Positions 6,462 through 13,454 of a DNA stretch of 16,423 nucleotides are shown here, piece by piece. The position numbers and the translations under genes were made by a program. A model generated the notes under the pieces. It saw only the letters and a list, made by a program, of their open reading frames with translations. It was not told the origin of the DNA and did not search any database. Position 1 is the first letter of the stretch, and each line of letters opens with the position of its first letter. The DNA is from an uncultured Agathobaculum sp. (GTDB taxonomy: Bacteria > Bacillota > Clostridia > Oscillospirales > Butyricicoccaceae): assembly GCA_944376955.1 (NCBI GenBank), contig CALWEB010000138.1, positions 1 through 16,423 on the forward strand. The letters are read 5' to 3'.

Positions 6462-6941
6462 TCACTTGGGCAATTTACGCGATCCCTCAAACGAATCGGC
6501 ATGTACCCAGAACACCTCAGCCACAGACAGAGCAGCATCGGTATAGGTCCAGCCACCGCGGCCGGTCTGGTGCTGCATAATCACGTCAAAACCGCGCCGT
6601 TTTTCCTCGTTATTCTGCGCGAACTGAATGTTTCCATACCCCACAACCGATGAAAACGCAAAGCTGTACCGACAAGCCAGATCGCCTTCACCGGTCACGC
6701 CCATCTCGGTGTCCATTTCAAAACACACACGCGGGTCGGCACGCAACGCATCCATCTTCTTGCCCTTGAGGCCACTGTGGAAATAAATCGTCAGCCCATC
6801 CTCATCCCATGTGTAGCCGAAATTGAGCGGGATCACATAAGGCGCGCCGTCCGCAACCATCGCCAAGCGGCAGGTCTTGCACGCCTGTAAAATCGGCTCA
6901 ATATTCTCCCGTCCTGAAATTTCTCTGTCTTTTCTGCACAT
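6462..6941 (-). CDS. Pyridoxamine 5'-phosphate oxidase-fold flavoprotein (NimA-like)
   Basis: 159 residues, the usual length for small FMN-binding split-barrel proteins of the PNPOx-like/NimA group. The landmarks are an opening helix (REISGRENIEPIL), the strand CRLAMVADGAPYVIPLNFGY (24-43), then LTIYFHSGLKGKKMDALR (50-67), which is the flavin-binding strand-turn with the conserved H55, S56, G57 and K60. The segment YSFAFSSVVGYGNIQF (92-107) is also typical. Proteins of this group bind FMN or related cofactors; some reduce nitroimidazoles, but I cannot claim that activity from sequence. I chose the ATG at 6941 because it follows GAGGTG at 8 bases and a promoter lies just upstream; the in-frame start at 6971 falls within the promoter. 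It has its own promoter between the his terminator and its start. Confidence 0.85.
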   Translation of the reverse strand: MCRKDREISGRENIEPILQACKTCRLAMVADGAPYVIPLNFGYTWDEDGLTIYFHSGLKGKKMDALRADPRVCFEMDTEMGVTGEGDLACRYSFAFSSVVGYGNIQFAQNNEEKRRGFDVIMQHQTGRGGWTYTDAALSVAEVFWVHADSFEGSRKLPK

Positions 6942-6961
6942 GATTCTTTCACCTCTGCACC

Positions 6962-6990
6962 AGCATACCATGTTTCACGCAAACAGGCAA
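6962..6990 (-). promoter_or_regulatory. Promoter of the PNPOx-like gene
   Basis: On the minus strand TTGCCT (6985-6990), 17 bases, then TATGCT (6962-6967). The start would be near 6955, leaving a short leader before the ATG at 6941. The -35 hexamer begins in the T tract of the his operon terminator. Confidence 0.55.
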
Positions 6991-7014
6991 GAAAAAGGAG
7001 CGCAAATGCGCCCC
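6989..7014 (-). terminator. Intrinsic terminator of the histidine operon
   Basis: On the minus strand GGGGCGC pairs with GCGCTCC (one G-U) across ATTT, followed by TTTTTCTT. It lies about 20 bases after the hisE stop, so it ends the his transcript. Confidence 0.85.
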
Positions 7015-7035
7015 TGTTCAGCTGCCCTGCTTCCC

Positions 7036-7359
7036 TCAGGTATTATGATCGGAAACGTGGAACTGCTTGAGGTTGCCAATCTTCTGTGCGCGCACATCCA
7101 TCTCCGCACACACGTCAGCCAGTGTCACACCACACTCATTCATCATCACCATCATGTGGTAAAACACGTCGTTGATCTCGCCAACCAATTCCTCCTTATC
7201 GCCGTTTTTGGCGGCGATAATCGTCTCGGCGCACTCCTCACCCACCTTTTTCAAAATCTTATCCAGACCCATGTCAAACAGGTAGCAGGTATAAGAGTTT
7301 TCCTGCGGTTCTGCGCGGCGCTGCGCGATAACCGCCTCCATCTGTTCAAACGAATTCAC
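7036..7359 (-). CDS. hisE: Phosphoribosyl-ATP pyrophosphatase
   Basis: The enzyme hydrolyses phosphoribosyl-ATP to phosphoribosyl-AMP plus pyrophosphate, the second step of histidine synthesis. It has 107 residues, a normal length for a free-standing HisE. The all-alpha nucleotide-pyrophosphatase signature is present: KKVGEECAETIIAAKNGDKEEL at residues 37-58, where the acidic residues bind Mg, and EINDVFYHMMVMM at 61-73. The start is a GTG at 7359; GGAGG lies 9 bases upstream and no in-frame ATG is better placed. It is the last gene of the operon and is separate from hisI, unlike the hisIE fusion of enterobacteria. A 34-codon membrane ORF lies between hisI and hisE. Confidence 0.95.
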   Translation of the reverse strand: MNSFEQMEAVIAQRRAEPQENSYTCYLFDMGLDKILKKVGEECAETIIAAKNGDKEELVGEINDVFYHMMVMMNECGVTLADVCAEMDVRAQKIGNLKQFHVSDHNT

Positions 7360-7390
7360 GTCATTCGTCCTCCTTATCGTTTTTCTCCGG

Positions 7391-7495
7391 TTACTGCCGC
7401 TTGGTAATCATCATGACAAGCACTGCGATCAGTGCAATCACCACGACCGCACCGGCCACAAAGCCCACTGCGGTCACCAAAGGAAACGCTAACAC
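7391..7495 (-). CDS. Putative 34-residue single-helix membrane protein between hisI and hisE
   Basis: A short reading frame with GTG start at 7495 and TAA at 7391-7393 codes for 34 residues: short N-terminus, one continuous hydrophobic run (about residues 9-30, with GFVAGAVVVIALIAVLVMMI), then T-K-R-Q at the C-terminus. The positive residues at the end suggest an N-out/C-in single-pass helix. Ribosome site GGGGAG overlaps the hisI stop and stands 5 bases before the GTG, and the next gene begins 31 bases later, so it fits the spacing of an operon gene. I know of no family for it. It could instead be translated spacer, but an unbroken hydrophobic frame with a good ribosome site and clean stop is suggestive. 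No charged residue occurs before residue 32. Confidence 0.6.
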   Translation of the reverse strand: MLAFPLVTAVGFVAGAVVVIALIAVLVMMITKRQ

Positions 7496-7497
7496 GC

Positions 7498-7824
7498 CTA
7501 CTCCCCTTTCTCCCACAGTGTGGTGTAGAAGCAGGTGCGGTTGCCCGTATGGCAGACCGGCCCTTTGGGTATGCCAACGTAGATCAGCGTATCGTCATCG
7601 CAGTCGGACAGGATTTTGCTGACAAAGATGAAATTGCCCGAGGTCTCCCCCTTGTTCCACAGCTTCTGCCGGGAACGCGAGAAAAACCACGCCGTACCGG
7701 TGTCCATCGTCAACTGTAAAGCCTCTTCATTGGCATAACCCAGCATCAACACCTCGCCGTTCCGCTCATCCTGACAGATGACCGGAATCAGAGGCGCTTT
7801 GACAAAAAATTTGCTTAAATCCAT
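7498..7824 (-). CDS. hisI: Phosphoribosyl-AMP cyclohydrolase
   Basis: The enzyme opens the adenine ring of phosphoribosyl-AMP to give ProFAR, step three of histidine synthesis. It has 108 residues, normal for the free cyclohydrolase. The strongly conserved SRSRQKLWNKGETSGN lies at residues 49-64. The Mg-binding aspartates are D74, D76 and D78 in DCDDD. The zinc cysteines are C91 and C98, in CHTGNRTCF (a third ligand comes from C75 of the facing subunit in known structures). ATG 7824 lies 3 bases after the hisF stop, with only a weak GAGG site 9 bases upstream, so coupling to hisF translation is likely. Its own stop overlaps the ribosome region of the following micro-ORF. Confidence 0.96.
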   Translation of the reverse strand: MDLSKFFVKAPLIPVICQDERNGEVLMLGYANEEALQLTMDTGTAWFFSRSRQKLWNKGETSGNFIFVSKILSDCDDDTLIYVGIPKGPVCHTGNRTCFYTTLWEKGE

Positions 7825-7827
7825 CGT

Positions 7828-8592
7828 TTACAACCTCACCGGAATGTTTTTGTCACGCAGATGCGACTTCACTTCGCCCACGGTCAGCTCACCGTAGTGG
7901 AACAGGCTTGCCGCGAGCGCTGCGTCACACCCCGTCTGCTCAAATACTTCGGAAAAGTGGTCAAGCGAGCCGCAACCGCCCGATGCGATAACCGGGATGC
8001 CGACCGCATCCACCACTGCGCGCGTGAGCTCGAGGTCGAAACCCGACTTGGTACCGTCCTTGTCCATCGAGGTCAGCAGGATCTCACCCGCACCGCGCTC
8101 ATAAACCTCTCGTGCCCATGCGACCGCGTCGATACCAGTTGGCGTGCGGCCGCCCGCGACGTAAACCTCAAAGCCCGAGGGCGTTTTGCCCGTTTTGCGA
8201 CCGTCGATCGCAACAACAACACACTGGCTGCCGTATTTTTCCGCTGCCGCATCCACCAGAGAAGGATTCTTCACTGCCGCAGAGTTAACCGAAATCTTGT
8301 CTGCGCCCGCGCGCAGAATATCGCGGAAATCGTCCACCGTGCGGATGCCGCCGCCCACTGTGACAGGCACGAACACTTCGCGGCAAGTGCGGCGCACTAC
8401 GTCCGCAATCGTGTCACGCCCATCGCTGGTCGCCGTGATATCGAGGAAAACGATCTCATCCGCGCCCTCTTGGGAATAGAACTTCGCCAGCTCCACCGGA
8501 TCACCCGCGTCTCGCAGGCCGACGAAATTGACCCCTTTCACCACCCGTCCGTCCTTAACATCCAGACAGGGGATAATGCGTTTGGCCAGCAT
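7828..8592 (-). CDS. hisF: Imidazole glycerol phosphate synthase, cyclase subunit
   Basis: This is the TIM-barrel synthase half of imidazole glycerol phosphate synthase. It uses ammonia from HisH to turn PRFAR into imidazole glycerol phosphate and AICAR. It has 254 residues, the family length. The catalytic aspartates are D11 in PCLDVKDG and D130 in VVAIDGR. The two phosphate-binding halves show VTVGGGIRTVDDF (78-90) and ASGGCGSLDHF later in the barrel, and ILLTSMDKDGTKSGF is conserved. The start ATG shares one base with the hisA stop (TAATG at 8590-8594), a coupled start. It is followed after 3 bases by hisI. Confidence 0.97.
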   Translation of the reverse strand: MLAKRIIPCLDVKDGRVVKGVNFVGLRDAGDPVELAKFYSQEGADEIVFLDITATSDGRDTIADVVRRTCREVFVPVTVGGGIRTVDDFRDILRAGADKISVNSAAVKNPSLVDAAAEKYGSQCVVVAIDGRKTGKTPSGFEVYVAGGRTPTGIDAVAWAREVYERGAGEILLTSMDKDGTKSGFDLELTRAVVDAVGIPVIASGGCGSLDHFSEVFEQTGCDAALAASLFHYGELTVGEVKSHLRDKNIPVRL

Positions 8593-9305
8593 TATTCGGC
8601 CTCCTTAATCGCCGCCGGCAGGTCGAGCTTGCCCGTGTAAACCGCCTTACCTGCAATCGCTGCATCAATCCCAAGCCGCTTGAGCTGGCGGATGTCGTCC
8701 AGCGTGGACACGCCACCCGACGCCGCGATGCGGCAATGCACAGTTGCACGAAGTGCGGCCAACTGATCAAAATTCGGGCCGGCAAGCATACCATCCTTAT
8801 CAATATCCGTGAAAATGATCGTCTTGACGCCGTAAGACTCCATGCGTTCGGCAAAGGAAATGTAGTTTTCACCGCTGTCGCCCAGCCAGCCATCCGTGCG
8901 CACGGTCTCGGACTTCGCATCAATGCCGACCGCAATTTTATCTCCGTACTGTTTCACCGCTTCCGCCACAAACTGTGGATTGCGCACTGCTGCAGAGCCG
9001 ATGATGACGCGCTCCACCCCCAGTGCAAGCGCGGCTTCGATATCCTCCATCGAACGGATACCGCCGCCCAGTTCAACCGTCGCGCCGGTCTCACGGATGA
9101 CGCGCTCCACCACACCGTAATTGGCGTGCGAACCGTCCTTAGCCGCATCCAGATCGACCATGTGAATCATGGTCGCACCCGCAGCAATAAACTTGCGCGC
9201 AGTCTCGACCGCATCCTCGGCCACCTTGTGTACGGTATCATAATCGCCCTTTTTCAGGCGCACACACTGTCCATCTTTCAAATCAATCGCCGGGATAACC
9301 TTCAT
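8592..9305 (-). CDS. hisA: ProFAR isomerase (HisA)
   Basis: The enzyme isomerises ProFAR to PRFAR by an Amadori rearrangement, providing the substrate of HisHF. It has 237 residues in a TIM barrel. The catalytic pair is D8 in VIPAIDLKDG and D129 in AVGIDAKS. Phosphate-binding segments are VELGGGIRSMEDIEA (78-92) and IAASGGVSTLDDI in the C-terminal half. The ATG at 9305 was chosen over an in-frame extension to 9386 because it starts the conserved MKVIPAID and follows GGAGG at 7 bases. The start overlaps the hisH stop by 4 bases (ATGA at 9302-9305), and the stop overlaps the hisF start. No TrpF-like PriA fusion features are evident beyond the common fold. Confidence 0.97.
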   Translation of the reverse strand: MKVIPAIDLKDGQCVRLKKGDYDTVHKVAEDAVETARKFIAAGATMIHMVDLDAAKDGSHANYGVVERVIRETGATVELGGGIRSMEDIEAALALGVERVIIGSAAVRNPQFVAEAVKQYGDKIAVGIDAKSETVRTDGWLGDSGENYISFAERMESYGVKTIIFTDIDKDGMLAGPNFDQLAALRATVHCRIAASGGVSTLDDIRQLKRLGIDAAIAGKAVYTGKLDLPAAIKEAE

Positions 9306-9919
9306 TTGTCCACCTCCGTCAGTTTTGCAAAATTTTGAAGCATACGAAGCCCAACTTTCCCGCTCTTTTCCGGGTGGAACTGACATCCAAACAGATTGCC
9401 GCGCGCCACCATCGCGGGTACCCTCGTGCCGTAATCGGTCACGGCGGCGAGATCGTCCTCTTGCGCGGGACAGGCCATAAAACTGTGTACAAAATATACA
9501 TAGTCGCCGCTGGCAATCCCCTCGGTCATCGCGTTGGGACGCAAAATTTTGAGCGCGTTCCAGCCGATCTGCGGCAGTTTGAGCGCCGTCTGGATGCGTT
9601 CAATGCGGCCGGGCAGCAGGCCAAGCCCCTGACACAACCGTACCTCGTCCGACTCCTCAAACAGCATCTGCATCCCAAGGCAGATACCCAGAAACGGTTT
9701 CTCCTTTGCCGCGCGCAGCACCGCATCGGTCAAGCCAGACGCGTGCAATGCGTCCATTGCGTCCGGGAATGCGCCAACGCCGGGCAAAATTACACCGGCA
9801 GCCCCATCAATCACCGCCGGGGTGTCCGCGACCTTGTTCTCATAACCCAGGAAATCCAGCGAGTTGTGTACGCTCATCAGATTGCCCGCGCCATAGTCTA
9901 CGATTGCAATATAGCCCAT
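9302..9919 (-). CDS. hisH: Imidazole glycerol phosphate synthase, glutamine amidotransferase subunit
   Basis: This class I amidotransferase releases ammonia from glutamine and channels it to HisF. It has 205 residues. The oxyanion region is PGVGAFPDAM (46-55), the nucleophile C80 lies in FLGICLGMQMLFEES, and the triad is completed by H182 and E184 in FHPEKSG. The PQIGWN and VYFVHSF motifs expected for HisH are also present. ATG 9919 follows GGGAG at 7 bases and shares one base with the hisB stop (TGATG). A GTG at 9922 is also in frame, but it is only 4 bases from the site. Confidence 0.96.
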   Translation of the reverse strand: MGYIAIVDYGAGNLMSVHNSLDFLGYENKVADTPAVIDGAAGVILPGVGAFPDAMDALHASGLTDAVLRAAKEKPFLGICLGMQMLFEESDEVRLCQGLGLLPGRIERIQTALKLPQIGWNALKILRPNAMTEGIASGDYVYFVHSFMACPAQEDDLAAVTDYGTRVPAMVARGNLFGCQFHPEKSGKVGLRMLQNFAKLTEVDK

Positions 9920-10494
9920 CACAGCACTCCCTTTGCGCTCAATACGCCGCCGCCCGTCACCGTGACCGCCTGCCGGAGCGCGCGTGCCAGCGCCTTGTAC
10001 AGTGCCTCGGTGATGTGGTGCGCGTTGTCGCCGTATTCGGCCTTGAGATGCAGTGTCAGCCCGGCATTGACCGCGAGCGCGCGCATGAACTCCACCGTCA
10101 GGCAGGTGTCATACTGCCCGCACATTGGCTGCGGCATGGGCGCGTCGAACACCAGATACGGACGACCGGAGATGTCCAGCGCACAGAAGCCGAGCGCCTC
10201 GTCCAGCGGCACGAACGCCTGCCCAAAGCGCGCGATGCCCGCCTTGTCGCCCAGACACTGCGCCAGCGCCTGCCCCAGCACGATGCCGCAGTCCTCCACC
10301 GTGTGATGACCGTCAACCTCCAAATCGCCTTTGCAGTCAAGCGTCAGGCCAAAACCGCCATGCACGGCAAAGCTATTGAGCATATGATCAAAAAAACCGA
10401 TGCCCGTGTCGATCTTTCGTTCGCCGCCATCCAGATCGAGCGCGAGCGAAATGTCAGTCTCCTTGGTTTTCCGCTTTATCTCAGCCTTTCTCAT
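9919..10494 (-). CDS. hisB: Imidazole glycerol-phosphate dehydratase
   Basis: This Mn-dependent dehydratase converts imidazole glycerol phosphate to imidazole acetol phosphate. It has 191 residues, a monofunctional form without the histidinol-phosphatase domain of the enterobacterial protein. The metal-binding histidines occur in FFDHML (34-39), VDGHHTVEDCG (60-70) and GDNAHHITEA (155-164). The usual ending SAKGVL is present at 186-191. The start overlaps the end of hisD by 14 bases, with GGAGG just upstream inside hisD, so the two are coupled. Because the phosphatase domain is absent, a separate histidinol-phosphatase must be encoded elsewhere. Confidence 0.97.
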   Translation of the reverse strand: MRKAEIKRKTKETDISLALDLDGGERKIDTGIGFFDHMLNSFAVHGGFGLTLDCKGDLEVDGHHTVEDCGIVLGQALAQCLGDKAGIARFGQAFVPLDEALGFCALDISGRPYLVFDAPMPQPMCGQYDTCLTVEFMRALAVNAGLTLHLKAEYGDNAHHITEALYKALARALRQAVTVTGGGVLSAKGVL

Positions 10495-11782
10495 TGGGTT
10501 CCTCCTCTACAAAACGCACCGCAATCGAGTTTGCGTGCGCGTCCAGATGCTCACTCTGCGCCAGCGCGATAATGTCTTGCGCATAGCCCGCGAGCGCATC
10601 GCGCGTGTACTCGATCACGCTGGTTTTCTTCAAAAACGTATCGGTTGAGAGCGGCGAGAAAAACCGCGCCGTTCCCGAGGTCGGCAACACATGGCAAGGG
10701 CCTGCTATATAGTCGCCGAGCGGCTCAGGCGCATACTGCCCGAGGAAGATTGCGCCTGCATTGTGCAGGTACGGCAGCCACTCGCGCGGATTGGCCGTCA
10801 CCACTTCCAGATGCTCCGGCGCAACCACATCCGCCATCTTGCAAGCATCTGCGAGATCATCAAACACAATCGCGCAGCCGTAATTGGCTACACTCTCCGC
10901 GATGATCTCCCAGCGCGGCAGCAGTTTGGCCTGCCGCTCCATTTCACAGGAAATCGCCTGCGCCTGCGCCATCGAATCGGTCAGCAGGACGGCAGACGCG
11001 AGTCGGTCATGCTCCGCCTGGCTCAGCAAATCAGCTGCGACCCATGTGGGATTTGCCGTGTGGTCGGCAATAACCAGCACCTCGCTCGGTCCGGCGATCA
11101 TATCAATGTCCACTGTGCCGAAGGCCAGCTTTTTCGCTGCTGCAACAAAGGCATTGCCCGGACCGACGATTTTATCCACCTGTGGGATAAAGCCTGCGCC
11201 ATAGGTCAGCGCGGCGATGGCCTGCACGCCACCAATCGCGATAATGGTATCCACCCCCGCGATCTTGGCCGCAGCCAACACTTCATTTGACAGGTTTTCC
11301 GTCGGCGGAGTGACCATAATCAGCTCGCCGACACCCGCAACCTTGGCCGGTACCGCGTTCATCAGCACGCTCGACGGATAGGCCGCCGTACCGCCCGGTA
11401 CATACAGGCCGACGCGCGCCAGCCCGCGCACGGTCTGGCCGAGGACTTCCCCCTCGCTGCGCTTCCACTCCCAGGACTTCGCAAGCATCTGCTCGTGATA
11501 GTCACGGATGTTGGCCGCTGCTTTCTCGAGCGCCGCAATCAGCGCCGGTGAACATGCGGCATAGGCCGCATCCAACTGCTCCGGTGTGATAATATACGGC
11601 TCGCTTTTATCAAATTTTTTTGCATATTCACACACCGCATCCCATCCACGCGCTTGTACATCGTCCATGATCGCGCGGACGGTCTGCTCGATATCGCCGC
11701 GCGCACCCGCCGCGCGCGCTTTCATCTCACGGATGACAGCCTGTTCGGCCTTCCCGTCCGCAAGCACGGTTTTCAAAAACAT
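10481..11782 (-). CDS. hisD: Histidinol dehydrogenase
   Basis: The enzyme carries out the last two steps, oxidising histidinol to histidine with two NAD. It has 433 residues. By comparison with the E. coli enzyme, the zinc ligands would be Q255 and H258 (LLSQAEHD), D357 (LGDYIAG) and H416 (EHLDAHANS), and the catalytic pair E323/H324 (APEHLE). IVGPGNAFVAAAKK (205-218) and IAGPSEVLVIAD (229-240) are conserved. GPCHVLPTSG at 361-370 has Cys where GPNH or GTNH is usual. I chose the ATG at 11782, which follows GGAGG at 6 bases and lies one base after the hisZG stop; an in-frame start at 11815 would overlap hisZG without a better site. Its 3' end overlaps hisB. Confidence 0.96.
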   Translation of the reverse strand: MFLKTVLADGKAEQAVIREMKARAAGARGDIEQTVRAIMDDVQARGWDAVCEYAKKFDKSEPYIITPEQLDAAYAACSPALIAALEKAAANIRDYHEQMLAKSWEWKRSEGEVLGQTVRGLARVGLYVPGGTAAYPSSVLMNAVPAKVAGVGELIMVTPPTENLSNEVLAAAKIAGVDTIIAIGGVQAIAALTYGAGFIPQVDKIVGPGNAFVAAAKKLAFGTVDIDMIAGPSEVLVIADHTANPTWVAADLLSQAEHDRLASAVLLTDSMAQAQAISCEMERQAKLLPRWEIIAESVANYGCAIVFDDLADACKMADVVAPEHLEVVTANPREWLPYLHNAGAIFLGQYAPEPLGDYIAGPCHVLPTSGTARFFSPLSTDTFLKKTSVIEYTRDALAGYAQDIIALAQSEHLDAHANSIAVRFVEEEPNEKG

Positions 11783-11783
11783 A

Positions 11784-13418
11784 TTATCCCTCCAAACCAC
11801 TTTCCAGATCGGCAATCACCTGCTGAATCGCGGTTTTTTTCATCTTCGCGCTTGCCAGATTAACAATCACGCGCGCCGAGATCGGCGCGACATCCTCGAT
11901 CACCTCAAGACCGTTCTCCTTGAGGGTCGTACCGGTTTCCACAATATCGACGATCGCATCGGCAAGCTCCAGCAACGGCGCAAGCTCAACCGAGCCTTCG
12001 ATCTTGATCGTCTCGACGTCCATGTTCTTCTTATTAAAGAACGCCTTGGTCACCGCTGGGTATTTGGTCGCAATGACCGGCGTTTTGTAGCCGCCGTACA
12101 CATCCTTGCCCTTTTTGGTGGCCAATGCAAAACGGCATTTGCCAAACCCGAGATCGACCATCTCGTAAAAGCTGCCGCCCTTTTCCATAATGGTGTCTTT
12201 GCCGACTACACCCATGTCACACACACCGTGCTCGACATAGGTGATGACATCCGCCGCCTTGGCCAGCACAATCTCCACGCCTGCATCCGGCAGGGCAAAA
12301 ATCAGCTTGCGCGAACCGGCTTCCAGCTCGGAAATATCATAGCCCGCCGCCTTGAGCAGCGAAAGTGTTTTCTTTTCCAGACGACCCTTGGTCAACGCGA
12401 TGCGCACGGTGTCACGGTGGGTCGCCGCCTCCGGCCGCGCCGCGCCTTGCAGGCTCTCCGCGACGCTCTCTACATCAATGCCGAAACCACCCGCCGGCAG
12501 ATCCTTGCCAAATTTAGCACACAGCGCGTTATATCGTCCGCCCGACACGATCGCCGCGCCCGCGCCGCCAATGTAGCCGCGGAACATGACGCCAGTATAG
12601 TAATCCATCTCATGCACCAAGCCGAGATCAATCATAATGCGGCTGCCGTAGCCCGCTTCATCCAGTGCCTTGTACAACCGACGCAGATAGGACACCGCGC
12701 CAAGTACGCGCACATTGCCGGTCAGCGCCTCAACCTGATCAAGCACCTCGATGCCGCCGAACAGTTGCGGCATTGCGCCGAGCGCCTTGGCTGCGGGTCG
12801 ATCACCATAAGGGGCAAGCGCATCACCCAACGCAGCAAACGACTTGTTTTCGATCAAACGGCGGATGCTTTCCGCCGTCTGTGCGTCCACACCCAATTCC
12901 TCAATCAGTGCCTTGTAGATCTCCGCATGACCCAGCTCGATGCGGAAATTGTCCGCGCCAGTCGCAGTCAGTGCGCCGAACGCCGCCGACAGGATGTCCT
13001 TGTCCGCCTCCAAACCGTCTGCGCCAATCAGCTCCGCGCCGACCTGCAAAAACTCCCCCTTGTGCCCATGCCCGCCGACAACCGAACGGAACACCTTTTG
13101 GCTGTAATACAGCCGCACAGGCAGCGCCGCATCATCCAGACGGGTTGCCGCAATGCGGGCAATCGGAGTGGTATTGTCCGGCCGCGCGACGCAGATGCGC
13201 CCCGATCGGTCGATGATCTTGAGCATGTTCTCCTGATCGAGTTCCGGATTTGCCTGCGCAAACACATCAAAATACTCGACCGCAGGCGTAATCACTTCAC
13301 TGTACCCACAACCCTCCAGCGCAGTGCGCACCGCATGTTCGGTCTGCCGCAATGCGCGACAGGATGAAAACAACAGGTCGCGCGTCCCTTCAGGGGTGGA
13401 AATACGAAAACGGTTCAT
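11784..13418 (-). CDS. hisZG: Fused ATP phosphoribosyltransferase: HisZ regulatory domain plus short HisG catalytic domain
   Basis: One 544-residue frame carries both halves of the enzyme that joins ATP to PRPP, the committed and histidine-inhibited first step. Residues 1-322 are HisZ, a histidyl-tRNA-synthetase paralogue: STPEGTRDLL (7-16), YYSQKVFRSVV...GEFLQVGAELIG (104-132) and VHEMDYYTG (268-276), where the synthetase's catalytic Arg is absent. That absence, and the absence of an anticodon-binding domain, exclude a true HisRS. An Ala/Arg-rich linker covers about 323-337. Residues 338-544 are short-form HisG: VRIALTKGRLEKKTL at the start and the PRPP-binding ELADAIVDIVETGTTLKENG at 484-503. 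In most bacteria these are two genes. ATG 13418 follows AAAGGAG at 10 bases. It is the first gene of the operon, with its own promoter. Confidence 0.93.
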   Translation of the reverse strand: MNRFRISTPEGTRDLLFSSCRALRQTEHAVRTALEGCGYSEVITPAVEYFDVFAQANPELDQENMLKIIDRSGRICVARPDNTTPIARIAATRLDDAALPVRLYYSQKVFRSVVGGHGHKGEFLQVGAELIGADGLEADKDILSAAFGALTATGADNFRIELGHAEIYKALIEELGVDAQTAESIRRLIENKSFAALGDALAPYGDRPAAKALGAMPQLFGGIEVLDQVEALTGNVRVLGAVSYLRRLYKALDEAGYGSRIMIDLGLVHEMDYYTGVMFRGYIGGAGAAIVSGGRYNALCAKFGKDLPAGGFGIDVESVAESLQGAARPEAATHRDTVRIALTKGRLEKKTLSLLKAAGYDISELEAGSRKLIFALPDAGVEIVLAKAADVITYVEHGVCDMGVVGKDTIMEKGGSFYEMVDLGFGKCRFALATKKGKDVYGGYKTPVIATKYPAVTKAFFNKKNMDVETIKIEGSVELAPLLELADAIVDIVETGTTLKENGLEVIEDVAPISARVIVNLASAKMKKTAIQQVIADLESGLEG

Positions 13419-13432
13419 GGCCGCAAAACTCC

Positions 13433-13448
13433 TTTATCGCTTTATCGC
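13433..13448 (-). repeat. 8-base tandem repeat in the his operon leader
   Basis: GCGATAAA occurs twice head to tail (minus strand) between the -10 box and the hisZG ribosome site, starting about where transcription should begin. It may be chance, a start-site feature, or ribosome-site standby sequence. Confidence 0.6.
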
Positions 13449-13454
13449 GTTAAA

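Noticed and set aside
11586..13367. A 593-codon plus-strand open frame opposite hisZG and the start of hisD
   Set aside because: It runs antisense to two clear enzymes, its protein is rich in Arg/His/Gln with no recognisable motif, and it has no ribosome site. It is explained by codon bias in the real genes.
12444..13418. Reading the first his gene as a histidyl-tRNA synthetase
   Set aside because: The catalytic Arg of the histidyl-adenylate motif is replaced in VHEMDYYTG, there is no anticodon-binding domain, and the C-terminal half is HisG.
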